DNA from: an uncultured Haemophilus sp. | GTDB taxonomy: Bacteria; Pseudomonadota; Gammaproteobacteria; Enterobacterales; Pasteurellaceae | Direction of reading: 5' to 3' | Assembly (NCBI RefSeq): GCF_905207935.1 | Contig: NZ_CAJLNI010000008.1 | Span: 1 to 28,590 of the forward strand | DNA length: 28,590 nucleotides | Shown: piece after piece, positions 9,842-16,305 of the stretch | How positions within the stretch are numbered: the first letter of the stretch is position 1 | Layout of the letters: every line of letters begins with the position of its first letter | The notes under the pieces: generated by a model | The model's database searches: none | What the model saw: the letters and a program-made list of their open reading frames with translations, nothing else | What the model was told of the DNA's origin: nothing | Program-made: the position numbers and the translations under genes

Positions 9842-10327
9842 ATGCTTAATAAAGCAATCGCAGATAAGTTAAATGAACAAATCAATTTAGAGTTCTACTC
9901 TTCTAATGTTTATTTGCAAATGAGTTCTTGGTGTAGCAAACACGGTTACGAAGGTGCTGCAGCATTTTTACTTCGTCATGCTGATGAAGAATTAGAACAC
10001 ATGCAAAAATTATTCAAATATGTGAGTGAAACAAGTGGTATGCCACTTTTAGGTAAAATTGATGCACCTAAGAATGACTACAAATCACTTAAAGAAGTAT
10101 TTGAAACCACACTTGAACATGAAAAACTCGTTACTTCTAAAATTAATGAATTAGTTGAAGTGACTTTTGCAAACAAAGACTATTCTACTTTTAACTTCTT
10201 ACAATGGTACGTTGCAGAACAACACGAAGAAGAAAAATTATTCAATAGCATTATTGATAAATTTAACTTGCTGGGTGAAGACGGTCGTTCGCTTTACTTT
10301 ATCGATCGTGATTTAGCAACATTATAA
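9842..10327 (+). CDS. ftnA: bacterial non-haem ferritin, first copy
   Basis: The protein forms a 24-subunit shell that oxidises Fe(II) and stores iron in the cytoplasm. The ATG at 9842 gives 161 residues and sits 6 bases after AAAGGAG, so I prefer it to the in-frame TTG two codons earlier. Ferroxidase ligands are all present: E17 (in INLEFYSS), E50 and H53 (ADEELEHM), E94 (LEHEKL) and Q127 (YVAEQHEEEKLF). The ending YFIDRDLATL is typical of FtnA. The second ferritin gene follows after 20 bases, so the pair is an operon read from the promoter at 9742. Mixed 24-mers of the two subunits are possible, as in other Pasteurellaceae with paired ferritins. Confidence 0.95.
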   Translation: MLNKAIADKLNEQINLEFYSSNVYLQMSSWCSKHGYEGAAAFLLRHADEELEHMQKLFKYVSETSGMPLLGKIDAPKNDYKSLKEVFETTLEHEKLVTSKINELVEVTFANKDYSTFNFLQWYVAEQHEEEKLFNSIIDKFNLLGEDGRSLYFIDRDLATL

Positions 10328-10347
10328 TTTTAGAAGGAGAATACAAA

Positions 10348-10848
10348 ATGTTATCAGCAAACGTAATCAAATTATTAAATGATCAAATGAACCTTGAGTT
10401 CTACTCTTCAAACCTTTACTTACAAATGAGTGCATGGTGCGAACAAAATGGTTTTGAAGGTGCAGCTAAATTCTTATCAGAACACGCTGCAGAAGAAATG
10501 CAACACATGCGTAAATTATTCACTTATTTAAATGAAACTGGTGCATTAGCGGTAATCACTGCAATTGAAGCACCTGCGCATGAGTACAAATCATTAAAAG
10601 AAATCATTGAATTAACTTACGAACACGAAAAATTGATCACAAGTAAAATCAATGAATTAGTGGGTAAAACTTTTGAAGAAAAAGACTACTCTGCATTCAA
10701 TTTCTTACAATGGTATGTTGCAGAACAACACGAAGAAGAGAAATTATTCAGCGGTATTTTAGACAAATTAAATCTTCTTGGCGAAGATGGCAAAGGCTTA
10801 TTCTTAATCGATAAAGATTTAGGTAACCTTGCTGGTCAAGTCGCTTAA
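10348..10848 (+). CDS. ftnB: bacterial non-haem ferritin, second copy
   Basis: A paralogue of the preceding gene, 166 residues, clearly homologous along its whole length. It keeps the same iron-oxidation ligands at the same numbers: E17, E50, H53, E94 and Q127. Differences include a different loop around residues 65-72 and a C-terminal extension ending GNLAGQVA. AAGGAG lies about 8 bases before the ATG. Because both copies keep a complete ferroxidase centre, this is not a degenerate duplicate. It could supply a co-assembling subunit or a separate store. The symbol follows Haemophilus usage for tandem ferritins and does not imply orthology with E. coli FtnB. A terminator follows. Confidence 0.9.
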   Translation: MLSANVIKLLNDQMNLEFYSSNLYLQMSAWCEQNGFEGAAKFLSEHAAEEMQHMRKLFTYLNETGALAVITAIEAPAHEYKSLKEIIELTYEHEKLITSKINELVGKTFEEKDYSAFNFLQWYVAEQHEEEKLFSGILDKLNLLGEDGKGLFLIDKDLGNLAGQVA

Positions 10849-10860
10849 TTAGATAATCAT

Positions 10861-10886
10861 AAAGCTTAGTAGAAATACTAAGCTTT
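10861..10886 (+). terminator. terminator after the ferritin pair
   Basis: A perfect 11-bp stem (10861-10871 with 10876-10886) with a GAAA tetraloop, followed by T-rich sequence. Confidence 0.9.
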
Positions 10887-10998
10887 TATTTTACCCATTA
10901 TTTGTGACAACGTATCAAGTCATTTTAAACTTCCCTTTTATCTTTGAATACAAGTTGATGAAATTTAAAACAACTACACGTTTTTAATGAAATTTTAC

Positions 10999-11026
10999 TT
11001 GCAACGAAGTAAGATAAACGTATAAT
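10999..11026 (+). promoter_or_regulatory. promoter of tRNA-Leu
   Basis: TTGCAA (10999-11004) and a perfect TATAAT (11021-11026) are 16 bases apart, ending 16 bases before the mature tRNA 5' end. This placement fits a tRNA promoter. Confidence 0.7.
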
Positions 11027-11042
11027 TCAGAACAACCCAAAT

Positions 11043-11128
11043 GCCTGGGTGGCGAAATTGGTAGACGCAGCGGATTCAAAATCCGCCGGTGAATAACCGT
11101 GTCGGTTCGAGTCCGACCCTAGGCACCA
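11043..11128 (+). tRNA. tRNA-Leu (anticodon CAA)
   Basis: An 86-base class II tRNA with the CCA end encoded (11126-11128). The acceptor stem GCCTGGG pairs with CCTAGGC with one G-T wobble. The anticodon stem-loop GCGGA-TTCAAAA-TCCGC gives anticodon CAA at 11077-11079, reading UUG. The long variable arm and the TTCGAGTCC T-arm are as expected for tRNA-Leu. Its 3' end is the attachment site of the downstream element, and the gene is intact after integration. Confidence 0.97.
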
Positions 11129-11130
11129 CA
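11115..11130 (+). repeat. attL: 16-bp direct repeat at the tRNA-Leu 3' end
   Basis: GACCCTAGGCACCACA covers the last 14 bases of the tRNA plus two more. The identical 16-mer occurs at 18047-18062. Site-specific insertion into tRNA 3' ends leaving such a duplication is typical of tyrosine-recombinase elements. ICEHin1056-type elements of Haemophilus are known to use a tRNA-Leu gene. Confidence 0.9.
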
Positions 11131-11134
11131 TTAT

Positions 11135-11159
11135 AATCCTCGTCCATTGGACGGGGATT
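11135..11159 (+). terminator. terminator just inside the left end of the island
   Basis: AATCCTCGTCC (11135-11145) pairs with GGACGGGGATT (11149-11159) with one wobble; a T-rich run follows. It ends tRNA-Leu transcription although it belongs to the island side of attL. Confidence 0.75.
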
Positions 11160-11279
11160 TCTCTTTTATACTTTTCTATTAATAGAATCAATGCTTTATA
11201 GCTTAAAATTATCACTTTTCTACTCTCTTAACCTTATCCAGTATTGCAAGTTTTTTATTTTTATATATTTTTATGCACC

Positions 11280-11289
11280 AATTACGCCA
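11280..11289 (+). repeat. possible integrase arm-type site, left end
   Basis: AATTACGCCA lies about 150 bases inside attL. The same word recurs near attR, where it is part of an 11-base-period tandem repeat. This suggests an arm-type recombinase binding site, by pattern only. Confidence 0.35.
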
Positions 11290-11334
11290 GGCGGTTTAAT
11301 TTATGGTGGTTTATATTCTTAAAAGGTGTGGAAA

Positions 11335-12045
11335 ATGGCAACGGTTAGAAAGCGTGGCGAGAAATGACGTATCGAGATTTATCGAGATGGCATAAGAAAA
11401 TCTAAAACCTGCTCTACAAAGTCAGAGGCTGTCTTATGGGGAGCGGAAGAAGAAAAGAAAATAGAACTACAGGCTAAAGGTCTGCAGCCTAAAACACTAT
11501 TCTCTGATGTAATTAAGCGGTATCTAAATGAAATTACACCTACAAAACGAGGTGAAAAGCACGAATTCAACCGATTAACTAAGTTTTTACGCCACCCTAT
11601 AACTGATAAATATATTTCAGATGTAACAAGGCAGGATTTAGAGTTTTGGATAAATGAAAGACTGGAAACTGTGAAAGGCGAAAGTGTTCGCAGAGAGCTA
11701 TCCACTATCAGGCATATATTCAAGGTTGCACTGGAACGATGGGGATATATTCAATCCTCCCCGATGGTTGGATTGCAGCAGCCAAAAGCAAGCAAGCCGA
11801 GAACGCAAAGATTTACTCAAGAAGATATTGACGAAATAGTTAATATTAGCGGATATAACGAGAGCTTAAAAACAGCCAAAGCAAGAACTGGAGCTGCTCT
11901 ATTGTTTGCGATTGAAACCGCAATGCGAGCTGGTGAGATATGCGGATTAACTTGGGATAATGTAAGCATAGGAAGAAAGACAGCTTATTTACCGATGACT
12001 AAAAACGGATCTTCTCGCACTGTTCCACTTTCCAAAAAACGCAGT
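11335..12045 (+). pseudogene. tyrosine-recombinase integrase, N-terminal part, doubly inactivated
   Basis: Reading from ATG 11335 (after AAAAGGTG), codon 11 is TGA (11365-11367) where relatives would have a sense codon, probably Trp. The frame then continues with typical phage-integrase sequence: an arm-binding N-terminus, a core-binding helical region (SVRRELSTIRHIFKVALERWG), and the first catalytic Arg in AMRAGEICGLTWDNV. Similarity stops after RTVPLSK at about 12045. The residues that follow, up to the stop at 12184-12186, are the antisense reading of a phage gene, so the C-terminal catalytic R-H-R-Y part is missing. The integrase lies next to attL, as usual for such elements, and presumably inserted the ancestral island before it was destroyed. 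Confidence 0.85.
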
Positions 12046-12398
12046 AAGAATAATTGTTCAAATACCGCCTTATCAAGTGCCGAAAGTGCGGCTAAATCAT
12101 CAGTATTTTTAGCATCAAATAAATTATTGCCTTATTCATCACAAAGTCGAGTAGCTAATGTTCTAGTTAATCGATTAGGATCGTAGATTTTTGATAGTTG
12201 CTCAGTGAGAGTTATTTCATCGTTGAAAGCTAATGTAATGCCCTGCTCTTCAGCGATGCGAATTAACTCTTGTTGCTATCCATAAAGGGCTTGATTCATT
12301 TCACCAACAGTAATTTCACGTATGTAAAAGGTCTCGCCATTAATAATGATTGGAGTAATTTTAGGCTTATTGGTTAAAAGTTTTTCACGTAGATTCAT
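12040..12398 (-). pseudogene. phage tail-assembly-chaperone-like gene, broken
   Basis: On the minus strand a frame starts at ATG 12398, after an AGGTGAT ribosome site, with MNLREKLLTNKPKI. It runs through NGETFYIREITVGEMNQALYG and ends at DKAVFEQLF near 12045. It is interrupted by TAG at codon 41 (12278-12276) and TAA at codon 89 (12134-12132). The first break is within GLN-rich sequence (CAA to TAG-like). The order of motifs resembles small phage tail-assembly chaperones; that family call is from general pattern. Its 3' end is fused, antisense, to the truncated integrase. It must come from a prophage, not from the ICE backbone. Confidence 0.55.
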
Positions 12399-12540
12399 TA
12401 TTTATCACCTTTGTTTTTAATTGAATTAATAATATTTGGGAGTCGCCAAGCGATGATGAAACATACGCCTAACACTAAATAAGCTAAGGTCGTTTCCCAT
12501 AATCCATATTGCACAGCTTGGTCCTTGAATGAATAAGTAT
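12398..12540 (-). pseudogene. C-terminal part of a small phage membrane protein
   Basis: Upstream of the chaperone-like gene, and overlapping its ATG by one base (TAATG), the minus strand encodes about 48 residues: a short polar start, then one membrane segment (LAYLVLGVCFIIAW) and a basic tail ending KNKGDK. The one-base overlap is typical of packed phage operons and supports a common origin with the next gene. No start with a ribosome site is visible, so the 5' end is probably missing. Function unknown. Confidence 0.4.
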
Positions 12541-12558
12541 GGTTTAATTGGAATGAAA

Positions 12559-12587
12559 AAACCGAGGAGCGCTCACTCTTCGGGTTT
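12559..12587 (+). terminator. bulged hairpin terminator inside the island
   Basis: AAACC-GAGGAG pairs with CTCTTC-GGGTTT with a one-base bulge and is followed by GTTTTTTT. It lies at the border between phage-derived and ICE-derived pieces. Confidence 0.6.
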
Positions 12588-12644
12588 GTTTTTTATAAAG
12601 TGCGGTCAAAATTCACTGCACTTTGCGGCTATACAGGTAAGTGG

Positions 12645-12768
12645 TATTTAAGTCGCATTCGTGAAGTTGAACCGAAAAAAGGGAATCCGTTTTTATCTTG
12701 TCAAATCGCTGCATTAACAGGTTCAAAAGATGATCCTGAATATCGTTATTTTGATGTTAATGTTGTAG
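12645..12768 (+). pseudogene. fragment of a DUF3577 (STY4534-type) ICE replication gene
   Basis: In the frame opened by the GTG at 12600 the protein reads YLSRIREVEPKKGNPFLSCQ and on to DDPEYRYFDVNVV. I recognise this as the central part of the DUF3577 family, found in the replication module of ICEHin1056-like elements. The true start is missing and the family sequence stops at about 12768, where a topB fragment in the opposite orientation begins. A start at 12600 would not give an authentic N-terminus. The perfect uptake word at 12598 lies just upstream. Confidence 0.6.
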
Positions 12769-13248
12769 TGATGAGTTATCACCTGGTAAGAATTCTGTTT
12801 TTTGATTATTTTTGAGAGTAGTTAATGCCTTACGGATATTTTCAGGATCTAATGCAGTTAACCAACAGCGTTGAATCTTTCCACGGAAGTTCGCCAGTTC
12901 CAACAGTTCTCGAGCTATCATTTCACCTTCGCGATCTGCATCCATAGAAATGATAACAGTTGAAGCCTTTTTAATAAACCCCAATACAATTTTGTATTGT
13001 TTAGCAGTTTCTTTCTTAGGACCTACATTCCATTGGTTTGGAATAATAGGTAGTGTTTCAAATAACCATTTTTTCAATGCTGCATCATATTGTTCGGGAT
13101 GAAATTGTTCAACCAAGTGGCCAATACCCGAAGTGATAACTATCGAACCATCCGCATTCATTAAATAGCCATCTGCTCGTTTTGTTGCATTAAGTTCAAC
13201 CGCAACATCTCGCCCTTGAGAAGGTTTTTCACAAAGATAAAGTTTCAT
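12757..13248 (-). pseudogene. topB: DNA topoisomerase III, N-terminal fragment (ICE-type)
   Basis: The start ATG at 13248 is preceded by GAGGATG and gives MKLYLCEKPSQGRDVA, the classic Toprim beginning of TopB. The catalytic-metal motif SMDADREGEMIARELL and the run RCWLTALDPENIRKAL follow. Similarity ends near KNNQKTEFL, about 155 residues in, where a full-length enzyme would run on for some 500 more residues including the active-site Tyr. The rest is lost at the junction with the inverted DUF3577 piece. Topoisomerase III genes belong to the replication module of ICEHin1056-type elements. The fragment cannot be active. Confidence 0.85.
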
Positions 13249-13279
13249 CACATCCTCACCATAAATTAAATCCACTGCC

Positions 13280-13312
13280 TTGACAGTTTGTTTTTTGAAC
13301 ACTAGTATTCAA
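13280..13312 (+). promoter_or_regulatory. promoter of the cargo operon with an 18-bp palindrome over the -10
   Basis: TTGACA (13280-13285) and TAGTAT (13303-13308) are 17 bases apart, a good sigma70 promoter. The -10 lies inside TTGAACACTAGTATTCAA (13295-13312), a palindrome with 8 of 9 pairs. It is likely an operator for a dimeric repressor. The next gene starts at 13385 after AAAGGAA. Confidence 0.6.
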
Positions 13313-13384
13313 GTCAGTTATCACATTACAGCAAATGAATGAATTTCCAACAATTATTAAATCTATAAGAAAAGGAACGAATTT

Positions 13385-14392
13385 ATGTCTATACAAGAAG
13401 CATATTGTATTGAATTAGGGCGAGTAGTATCCATTATAGAAGCAAGGCAAGAATTTCTTAGTCAAGATATTTCTAGAAGATACTCTGAGTATCATTTTCT
13501 CTGTTCAACTGAATCCTGCCGAGCAGCAGGTGTAAAAATAACAGGTGCCTGCTATAAAGAATTACCTGAAGAGCATAAGGTATCGCCTTATTACAAATAT
13601 TCCGAAAAAAATAATAAACCACACTGTGCTGACTGTGAATGGGGCATTGATAAGCTGAAAAAATATAGTGGTGAATCTGACAAAGAATTTAAAGTGAGAA
13701 AATCAAGAGCAAAGCTCCATGATTATATTGATGAATTTCAGTTATTATCAAGCAAAAATGACGAAATGATGACAAAGAAAGCTGAGAACACAGCTACAGT
13801 AGCAAAAACAGCTTCTGATTCAAAAAACGCAATACCAAAATCAGATTTATTAAACAAATCTCCTAAAATTGTCAAAACAAGTATGCTTGCTAGGTTGGTT
13901 GAATATTATATTAGTGCGAGAGCTCAGTTTGGTCAAAGTGATATTTGGTGGGAGCTTCCTCTTAAAGTTCCGGGAACATCCGTATCTTACTTACATGAAT
14001 TCTTCAGAAAAACTAAAACGGCTATTGCTCAGCAGCGATTTTGTGTCTGTATTGGAGACGTAAAACTTAAAGAAACGGAGTCGGAATTTTATTTTATATT
14101 TCGCAAAGGATTTCAACTGGCGGGGACAGAAATTCCTATATATGTGAGAATTACTAAAAAAACTTTTGAACAATATAGATACAGAAGAATGTTTAGAGCT
14201 CAGATAGATAAAAATCCATACCCTGAGAAGTTTTTTAAAATTTACTTTATCCCAAAAATAACAGATCTGTCCTTGAAAAAAGTGACTGATAAACAAGGTA
14301 AAGATATAGGCATTTATCTTTTCGAGATAGACGACCTCAGCATGGTACATCTTGTAAATTATAGTGATTTAAAAAAGTATGTTCAAGGTTGA
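13385..14392 (+). CDS. two-domain protein of unknown function with an N-terminal Cys cluster
   Basis: I do not recognise this 335-residue protein as a named family. The N-terminal 90 residues look like a zinc-binding module: C40-x4-C45, C56, then H80-C81-x2-C84 (KPHCADCEWG). This recalls the CoiA-like zinc modules of some defence-associated proteins, which is a weak resemblance. A polar, Lys/Ser/Ala-rich linker covers about 122-165. The C-terminal part (about 166-335) is a mixed alpha/beta domain rich in aromatic and basic residues, ending LVNYSDLKKYVQG. No signal peptide or membrane segment is seen. It has its own good promoter and ribosome site (AAAGGAA) and is 112 bases upstream of the DUF6088/AbiEii pair in the same direction. 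It is intact amid decayed genes, which suggests selection, and it may be a third component or an independent cargo gene. Confidence 0.8.
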   Translation: MSIQEAYCIELGRVVSIIEARQEFLSQDISRRYSEYHFLCSTESCRAAGVKITGACYKELPEEHKVSPYYKYSEKNNKPHCADCEWGIDKLKKYSGESDKEFKVRKSRAKLHDYIDEFQLLSSKNDEMMTKKAENTATVAKTASDSKNAIPKSDLLNKSPKIVKTSMLARLVEYYISARAQFGQSDIWWELPLKVPGTSVSYLHEFFRKTKTAIAQQRFCVCIGDVKLKETESEFYFIFRKGFQLAGTEIPIYVRITKKTFEQYRYRRMFRAQIDKNPYPEKFFKIYFIPKITDLSLKKVTDKQGKDIGIYLFEIDDLSMVHLVNYSDLKKYVQG

Positions 14393-14433
14393 TAAGTTGA
14401 GAGCTTGTGAAAAGGCTAAAAGGCCAAACGGCT

Positions 14434-14488
14434 TTGATTTCATTTTTTTACATGTTAAAATGTCAGAAATTATATTAGTTTCTCTGAC
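14434..14488 (+). promoter_or_regulatory. promoter and inverted-repeat operator before the DUF6088/AbiEii pair
   Basis: TTGATT (14434-14439) and TAAAAT (14456-14461) are 16 bases apart. Immediately downstream, GTCAGA (14462-14467) and TCTGAC (14483-14488) form a perfect 6-bp inverted repeat separated by 15 bases. AbiEi antitoxins are known to repress their own promoter by binding inverted repeats, so this is a natural candidate operator. Confidence 0.5.
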
Positions 14489-14504
14489 TAAAGGAGTGAA
14501 TGAT

Positions 14505-15101
14505 ATGACTATTGCTCAACGAATTAAGGAAAAAATTGATCATTTTAAGCAAGGAGAAATTTTTTCGTCTAGAGAATTTCTAGAACTGGGAAATAGAGCT
14601 GTAATAGATAAAACGCTTTCTCGAATGGTTCAAAAGGGCCAAATTGAACGAGCTGCTAGAGGGCTTTTTTTTCGTCCTATAAAAAATAGATTTGTAGGTA
14701 ATGTCCCGATTAATATTGAAACTGTAATAGAAGCAATTTCGCAACAAAATGGTGAAACGATACAAGTTCATGGTGCAGAAGCTGCAAGACTATTTAAACT
14801 TAGTACTCAGATGCCAACAAAAACTGTTTTTTATACTAATGGCGCAACTCGAAAAATTAAGATCGGCAATAAGGAAGTACAGATGATACATACTTCCAAT
14901 CAAAGAAAACTTCAATATGCAGGAACTAAAATAGGATTAGCAATCTCTGCTTTATGGTATCTTGGACGTAATTTAGTTACTCCTTCGGTGATTTTTACAT
15001 TGAAATCGTATCTCAGTACTGAAGAATTTTCTATGTTAAAAAATGCGAATTTAACAAATTGGATGTACAATGCTATTTCTGAAACAGAATTGCAAGTGTA
15101 G
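14505..15101 (+). CDS. DUF6088 / AbiEi-like winged-helix protein, putative antitoxin
   Basis: The ATG at 14505, 8 bases after AAGGAG, gives 198 residues beginning MTIAQRIKEKIDHFKQGEIF, which is the usual DUF6088 start. The longer frame opening at 14379 overlaps the previous gene and lacks a ribosome site. The N-terminus is a winged helix (REFLELGNRAVIDKTLSRMVQKGQIERAARGLFF), followed by the family's substrate-unknown domain (IQVHGAEAARLF, then KTVFYTNGATRKIKIGNKEV). DUF6088 proteins commonly sit directly before AbiEii-type nucleotidyltransferases, as here with a 6-base gap, and are related to AbiEi antitoxins and transcriptional autoregulators. I infer the same role. Toxin neutralisation is not shown by sequence. 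Confidence 0.8.
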   Translation: MTIAQRIKEKIDHFKQGEIFSSREFLELGNRAVIDKTLSRMVQKGQIERAARGLFFRPIKNRFVGNVPINIETVIEAISQQNGETIQVHGAEAARLFKLSTQMPTKTVFYTNGATRKIKIGNKEVQMIHTSNQRKLQYAGTKIGLAISALWYLGRNLVTPSVIFTLKSYLSTEEFSMLKNANLTNWMYNAISETELQV

Positions 15102-15107
15102 ATAAGT

Positions 15108-16121
15108 ATGGAAAAAGAATCATATTTTAATATATCAACTAATGACCAAAGAGAAATACTCCAATACTATAGTGATAAATTATCGGTGCGTGATACTATC
15201 CTTGAAAAGGACATTTGGCTATGTTGGGTTTTAGATGTTATTTTTAATATCCCCAATAGGCATCCCATGGCCTTCAAAGGTGGTACTTCACTATCTAAGG
15301 TATTTGGAGCAATTAATCGATTCTCAGAAGATGTCGATATTACTTTAGATTACAGCTATTTTGATATATCGGGCTCATTCTCCCCAGATATGAGTAAAAC
15401 TAAAGCTAAATTATTTAGTGAAAAACTTAAAGGTGCTGTTAAAGAATATAGAAATAGTGTGATTGTTCCAGCGTTAAAATCTGCTCTAAAAGAATTGCCA
15501 CAAGATTGTCATTTAAACATTGATGATTCAGGTGAGAAAATTTGGATAGACTATCCTTCTGTATTATCGGCAGATCGGTCTAACCAATATGTGAAAGAGA
15601 AAGTCCTGATTGAATTAGGCGGTCGCAATGTTATTAATCCTAATGAAACTCACATCGTGAGACCTTATATTGCGGTAGAAAACGAACTTATACACTTTCC
15701 AGAACCTAACGTTGTAGTCCTATCACCATTGAGAACTTTTTGGGAAAAAGCCACGCTAATCCATGTAGAATGTCACCGAGGAATAAGACCAAATGCAGAA
15801 CGCTTATCAAGACATTGGTACGATTTAGTTAAATTATATGAACAAAATATAGGTAAGCTAGCTATTGATAATTATGATTTACTAAAAGATGTTGTAGCCC
15901 ATAAGTCTATCTTTTTCAATTCTAGTTATGCGAATTACGATGATTGCCTAAATAATAAGTTCATATTAATCCCAAAGGCAAATGATTTATTAGAGTTACA
16001 AAAAGACTATAATGAAATGCAGAATGCGGGAATGATCTACGATAGCGATATATTTACTTTTGAATATGTTATTGATAGAATGAAAAAAATTGAAATGAAA
16101 ATAAACTCATATAAAAATTAA
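15108..16121 (+). CDS. AbiEii/AbiGii-type nucleotidyltransferase, putative toxin
   Basis: The 337-residue protein has the DNA polymerase beta-like nucleotidyltransferase motifs of AbiEii: FKGGTSLSKVFG (56-67) followed by RFSEDVDIT (71-79) with the metal-binding D75 and D77, a third acidic residue in VLIELGGR (E169), and RTFWEKATLIH (209-219) with DLVKL (239-243). AbiEii toxins of type IV systems stop growth; the related MenT enzymes add nucleotides to tRNA acceptor ends. All key residues are present, so the enzyme looks active. There is no good ribosome site, and the start lies 6 bases after the upstream stop, so translation is probably coupled to the DUF6088 gene. That would keep antitoxin ahead of toxin. 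A role in phage abortive infection is inferred. Confidence 0.88.
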   Translation: MEKESYFNISTNDQREILQYYSDKLSVRDTILEKDIWLCWVLDVIFNIPNRHPMAFKGGTSLSKVFGAINRFSEDVDITLDYSYFDISGSFSPDMSKTKAKLFSEKLKGAVKEYRNSVIVPALKSALKELPQDCHLNIDDSGEKIWIDYPSVLSADRSNQYVKEKVLIELGGRNVINPNETHIVRPYIAVENELIHFPEPNVVVLSPLRTFWEKATLIHVECHRGIRPNAERLSRHWYDLVKLYEQNIGKLAIDNYDLLKDVVAHKSIFFNSSYANYDDCLNNKFILIPKANDLLELQKDYNEMQNAGMIYDSDIFTFEYVIDRMKKIEMKINSYKN

Positions 16122-16230
16122 TTCAATAAAATAAATTCATTGAAAGCGTAAATAGCCTCTTTATCGTAAATCAAGGAACCGAAGATGCAAACTAAAGTCG
16201 GCTTATAATGGCTGAGCTAACAGTAATGTA

Positions 16231-16252
16231 ATGGGGAACGTAGATTCCCCAT
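16231..16252 (+). terminator. terminator after the AbiEii-type gene
   Basis: ATGGGGAA (16231-16238) pairs perfectly with TTCCCCAT (16245-16252), followed by AATTTTTA. It lies 110 bases after the stop and closes the plus-strand cargo operon. Confidence 0.65.
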
Positions 16253-16305
16253 AATTTTTAGAATTATCCTGTATTATCTTCTATCATCCATGTAATTTTC
16301 TAACT

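Noticed and set aside
11027..11215. 62-residue minus-strand frame over tRNA-Leu
   Set aside because: It is the reverse of a tRNA gene; such peptides are a common artefact of automatic annotation.
12030..12186. Simple frameshift at the A-run in the integrase
   Set aside because: Neither alternative frame restores integrase sequence. The sequence beyond is the antisense of a phage gene, so it is a junction, not a slip.
12597..12624. Possible inverted pair of uptake words near the DUF3577 fragment
   Set aside because: AAAGTGC/GCACTTT pair, but only one side is a perfect uptake word and no T run follows, so I do not call it a terminator.
14379..14504. 42-codon N-terminal extension of the DUF6088 frame
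   Set aside because: It overlaps the end of the previous gene, has no ribosome site and runs through the promoter and inverted repeat; ATG 14505 has AAGGAG and the family's usual start.
16122..16230. Possible small gene or RNA after the AbiEii-type gene
   Set aside because: Only very short frames without ribosome sites and no clear secondary structure before the 16231 hairpin.
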